DNA of 64,000 bases from Alterisphingorhabdus sp051668705 (GTDB lineage Bacteria > Pseudomonadota > Alphaproteobacteria > Sphingomonadales > Sphingomonadaceae), in contig NZ_CP196351.1 of NCBI RefSeq assembly GCF_051668705.1, forward strand, positions 1 to 64,000. The letters run 5' to 3'. Below, piece after piece: positions 62,717 through 64,000 of this stretch. A model generated the notes under the pieces. That model did not search any database and was not told the DNA's origin. It saw only the letters and a program-made list of their open reading frames with translations. Position 1 is the stretch's first letter, and every line of letters begins with the position of its first letter. Position numbers and translations under genes: made by a program.

Positions 62717-63940
62717 CTACCCGAAAATTTTTCTGACTCGCTCTACGCCTTTTACCAAGGCAGCGATATCGCTTTCATCGCTATACACACCAAAACTGGC
62801 GCGCGCGGTTGCCGGAACACCCAGATAGTCCATAAGCGGCTGAGCGCAATGATGGCCTGCACGAATGGCGACGCCATTTTCATCCAATATTGTCGCTACA
62901 TCATGCGGGTGCACATCGCCAATCGCAAAGGACAATATGCCCGCGCTATCCTCCGGCCCGAACAGGCGCACCGTGTTGATGCTGCCTAAGGCTTCGCGTG
63001 CCTGCCGCGCCATCGCATTTTCATGCGCGGCAATATTCGCAATGCCCAGCCCTTCAACATATTGAATGGCTGCATCAAGCGCGGTTACGCCAACAATATG
63101 CGGTGTTCCTGCCTCAAAACGGCCAGGCGCAGGCGCAAATGTCGTGCCGTCAAAGCTAACGCGATCAATCATTGATCCCCCGCCCTTCCATGGCGGCATA
63201 GCGTTCAGCGTTTCATAAGGTGCCCATAAAACACCAATGCCTGTCGGGCCATAAAGTTTGTGCGCAGAGAAAACATAAAAGTCACAGCCCAGCGCCTGCA
63301 TATCCAGTGCGATGCGCGGCGCGGCCTGACAGCCGTCCAGCAACAATTTGGCGCCCACTTTGTGCGCAATATTGGCAGCGTGCTTAACGTCGAGCACATA
63401 GCCCATGACATTGGATATATGCGCCAGCGCAACCAGCTTATGCTGCTCGGTCAGATGCGCTGCGATCCAGTCCAGATCAATCCGGCCATCGCTGGTCAAA
63501 GGCGCGACATCAATATGCGCACCTTTTTGCTCAGCCAATATCTGCCATGGCACGATATTGCTATGATGCTCCAATTGAGAGAGCATGATGCGGTCGCCTG
63601 CGCCAATATTCGCATGGCCCCAGCTTTGCGCGACCAGATTGATGCTGTCCGTTGCGCCGCTGGTGAAAACCACTTCATTCTCACTTGCCGCACCGATAAA
63701 GCCCGCCACACGCTTGCGCGCGGCCTCATAGGCCAAGGTCATATCGGCAGAGCGTGCATATACCCCGCGATGCACAGTGGCATAATCGGTGCTATAGCTT
63801 CGCGCGATGGCATCCAGCACCATTTGCGGCTTTTGTGATGTCGCTGCGGTATCCAGATAATGCCATGGCGCGCCATCGGGCGTAAACATGCCGGGAAAGT
63901 CCGCGCGGCGGCTGGTTTTAAGATTGGCAGGTGCGTTCAT
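62717..63940 (-). CDS. sufS: cysteine desulfurase SufS
   Basis: PLP enzyme that takes sulfur from cysteine for Fe-S cluster assembly. 407 residues. PLP-Lys region DFYVFSAHKLYGPTGIG (Lys near 230), conserved YSTDYATVHRGVYARSADM, and active-site Cys in RAGHHCAQPLMDYL near 365. The start overlaps the upstream gene stop by 4 bases (ATGA), so it belongs to the same operon. Confidence 0.96.
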   Translation of the reverse strand: MNAPANLKTSRRADFPGMFTPDGAPWHYLDTAATSQKPQMVLDAIARSYSTDYATVHRGVYARSADMTLAYEAARKRVAGFIGAASENEVVFTSGATDSINLVAQSWGHANIGAGDRIMLSQLEHHSNIVPWQILAEQKGAHIDVAPLTSDGRIDLDWIAAHLTEQHKLVALAHISNVMGYVLDVKHAANIAHKVGAKLLLDGCQAAPRIALDMQALGCDFYVFSAHKLYGPTGIGVLWAPYETLNAMPPWKGGGSMIDRVSFDGTTFAPAPGRFEAGTPHIVGVTALDAAIQYVEGLGIANIAAHENAMARQAREALGSINTVRLFGPEDSAGILSFAIGDVHPHDVATILDENGVAIRAGHHCAQPLMDYLGVPATARASFGVYSDESDIAALVKGVERVRKIFG

Positions 63941-64000
63941 TGACTGTCTTCCAAATCATAGCCACGGACATCTTGATCAACTGTGTCATTAGCATCAATC
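63937..64000 (-). CDS. C-terminal end of an upstream SUF gene, probably sufD (truncated by window edge)
   Basis: Only the last 20 residues are inside the window: an acidic tail ending GYDLEDSQ and a stop overlapping the sufS ATG. In suf operons the gene before sufS is usually sufD, so that is the likely identity; nothing in the visible residues proves it. Confidence 0.4.
   Translation of the reverse strand, partial: IDANDTVDQDVRGYDLEDSQ

Noticed and set aside
1..64000. Prophage, insertion sequence or integrative element
   Set aside because: No transposase, integrase, phage structural gene, or attachment-site repeat was seen; the window is continuous core-type chromosome.

Overview
The window reads as chromosome of a sphingomonad-type alphaproteobacterium (Sphingomonadales). 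The support is the gene order parB-parA-rsmG-mnmG-mnmE, hemJ-hemE, ppsR-maf-aroE-coaE-dnaQ and tsaD / hemC-hemD-mitofilin, together with a large TonB receptor next to a TPR-sulfotransferase, a CYP153-type P450 and a DUF4402 / chaperone / usher-like cluster. Moderate GC and the BCCT carrier would suit a marine or brackish member, but that is inference. No phage, transposase, CRISPR array, tRNA or rRNA was seen. Coding density is high.

Layout. 1-3081: RND efflux pump cut by the left edge. 3304-9661: TonB receptor, terminator, TPR-sulfotransferase and BCCT transporter. 9680-14013 (minus): a three-gene surface-fibre-like locus with a DUF4402 secreted subunit, a periplasmic PapD-like chaperone and an unusual usher-like outer-membrane protein. 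14381-24584 (minus): parB, parA, rsmG, mnmG, mnmE, a small conserved gene, terC-like, an ABM-fold gene, rho, hemJ and hemE, with three parS-like palindromes. 24585-24971: intergenic region with DnaA-box-like 9-mers where gene direction switches, a candidate replication origin. 24972-31747 (plus): ppsR, maf, aroE, coaE, dnaQ, hpf, ptsN, thioesterase, DUF1491 and a cell-wall hydrolase.

31871-34783 (minus): dapD, a pyrimidine-nucleotidase-like HAD enzyme and queG. 34865-39137 (plus): Nat-type ABC exporter pair, CYP153-like P450 and Tat-type msrB. 39152-43572 (minus): VOC protein, then a likely glycan or lipid-sugar cluster of a GT-C-like membrane protein, GtrA and a UGM-like flavoprotein. 43753-46572 (minus): a secreted barrel-like protein, rlmE and ppx/gppA, ending at a strong terminator. 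46798-50372 (plus): ABC-F ATPase, CitE-like CoA lyase and a membrane protein. A 36-bp tandem repeat array follows, and an SDR gene faces it.

51404-54085 (minus): hemC, hemD and a mitofilin (Mic60)-like protein. 54128-57811 (plus): tsaD, gpsA and a polysaccharide flippase. 57850-58863 (minus): adenosine-kinase-like PfkB enzyme. 59033-61754 (plus): EI24 membrane protein, small lipoprotein and a DUF2235/LysM-like protein. 61765-64000 (minus): SUF iron-sulfur genes sufA-like, sufT, sufS and the tail of an upstream gene, probably sufD.

The items most worth a second look are the non-classical chaperone-usher-like locus, the oriC/parS region, the structured leader in front of ptsN, the GT-C/GtrA/flavoprotein cluster and the 36-bp hairpin repeats.
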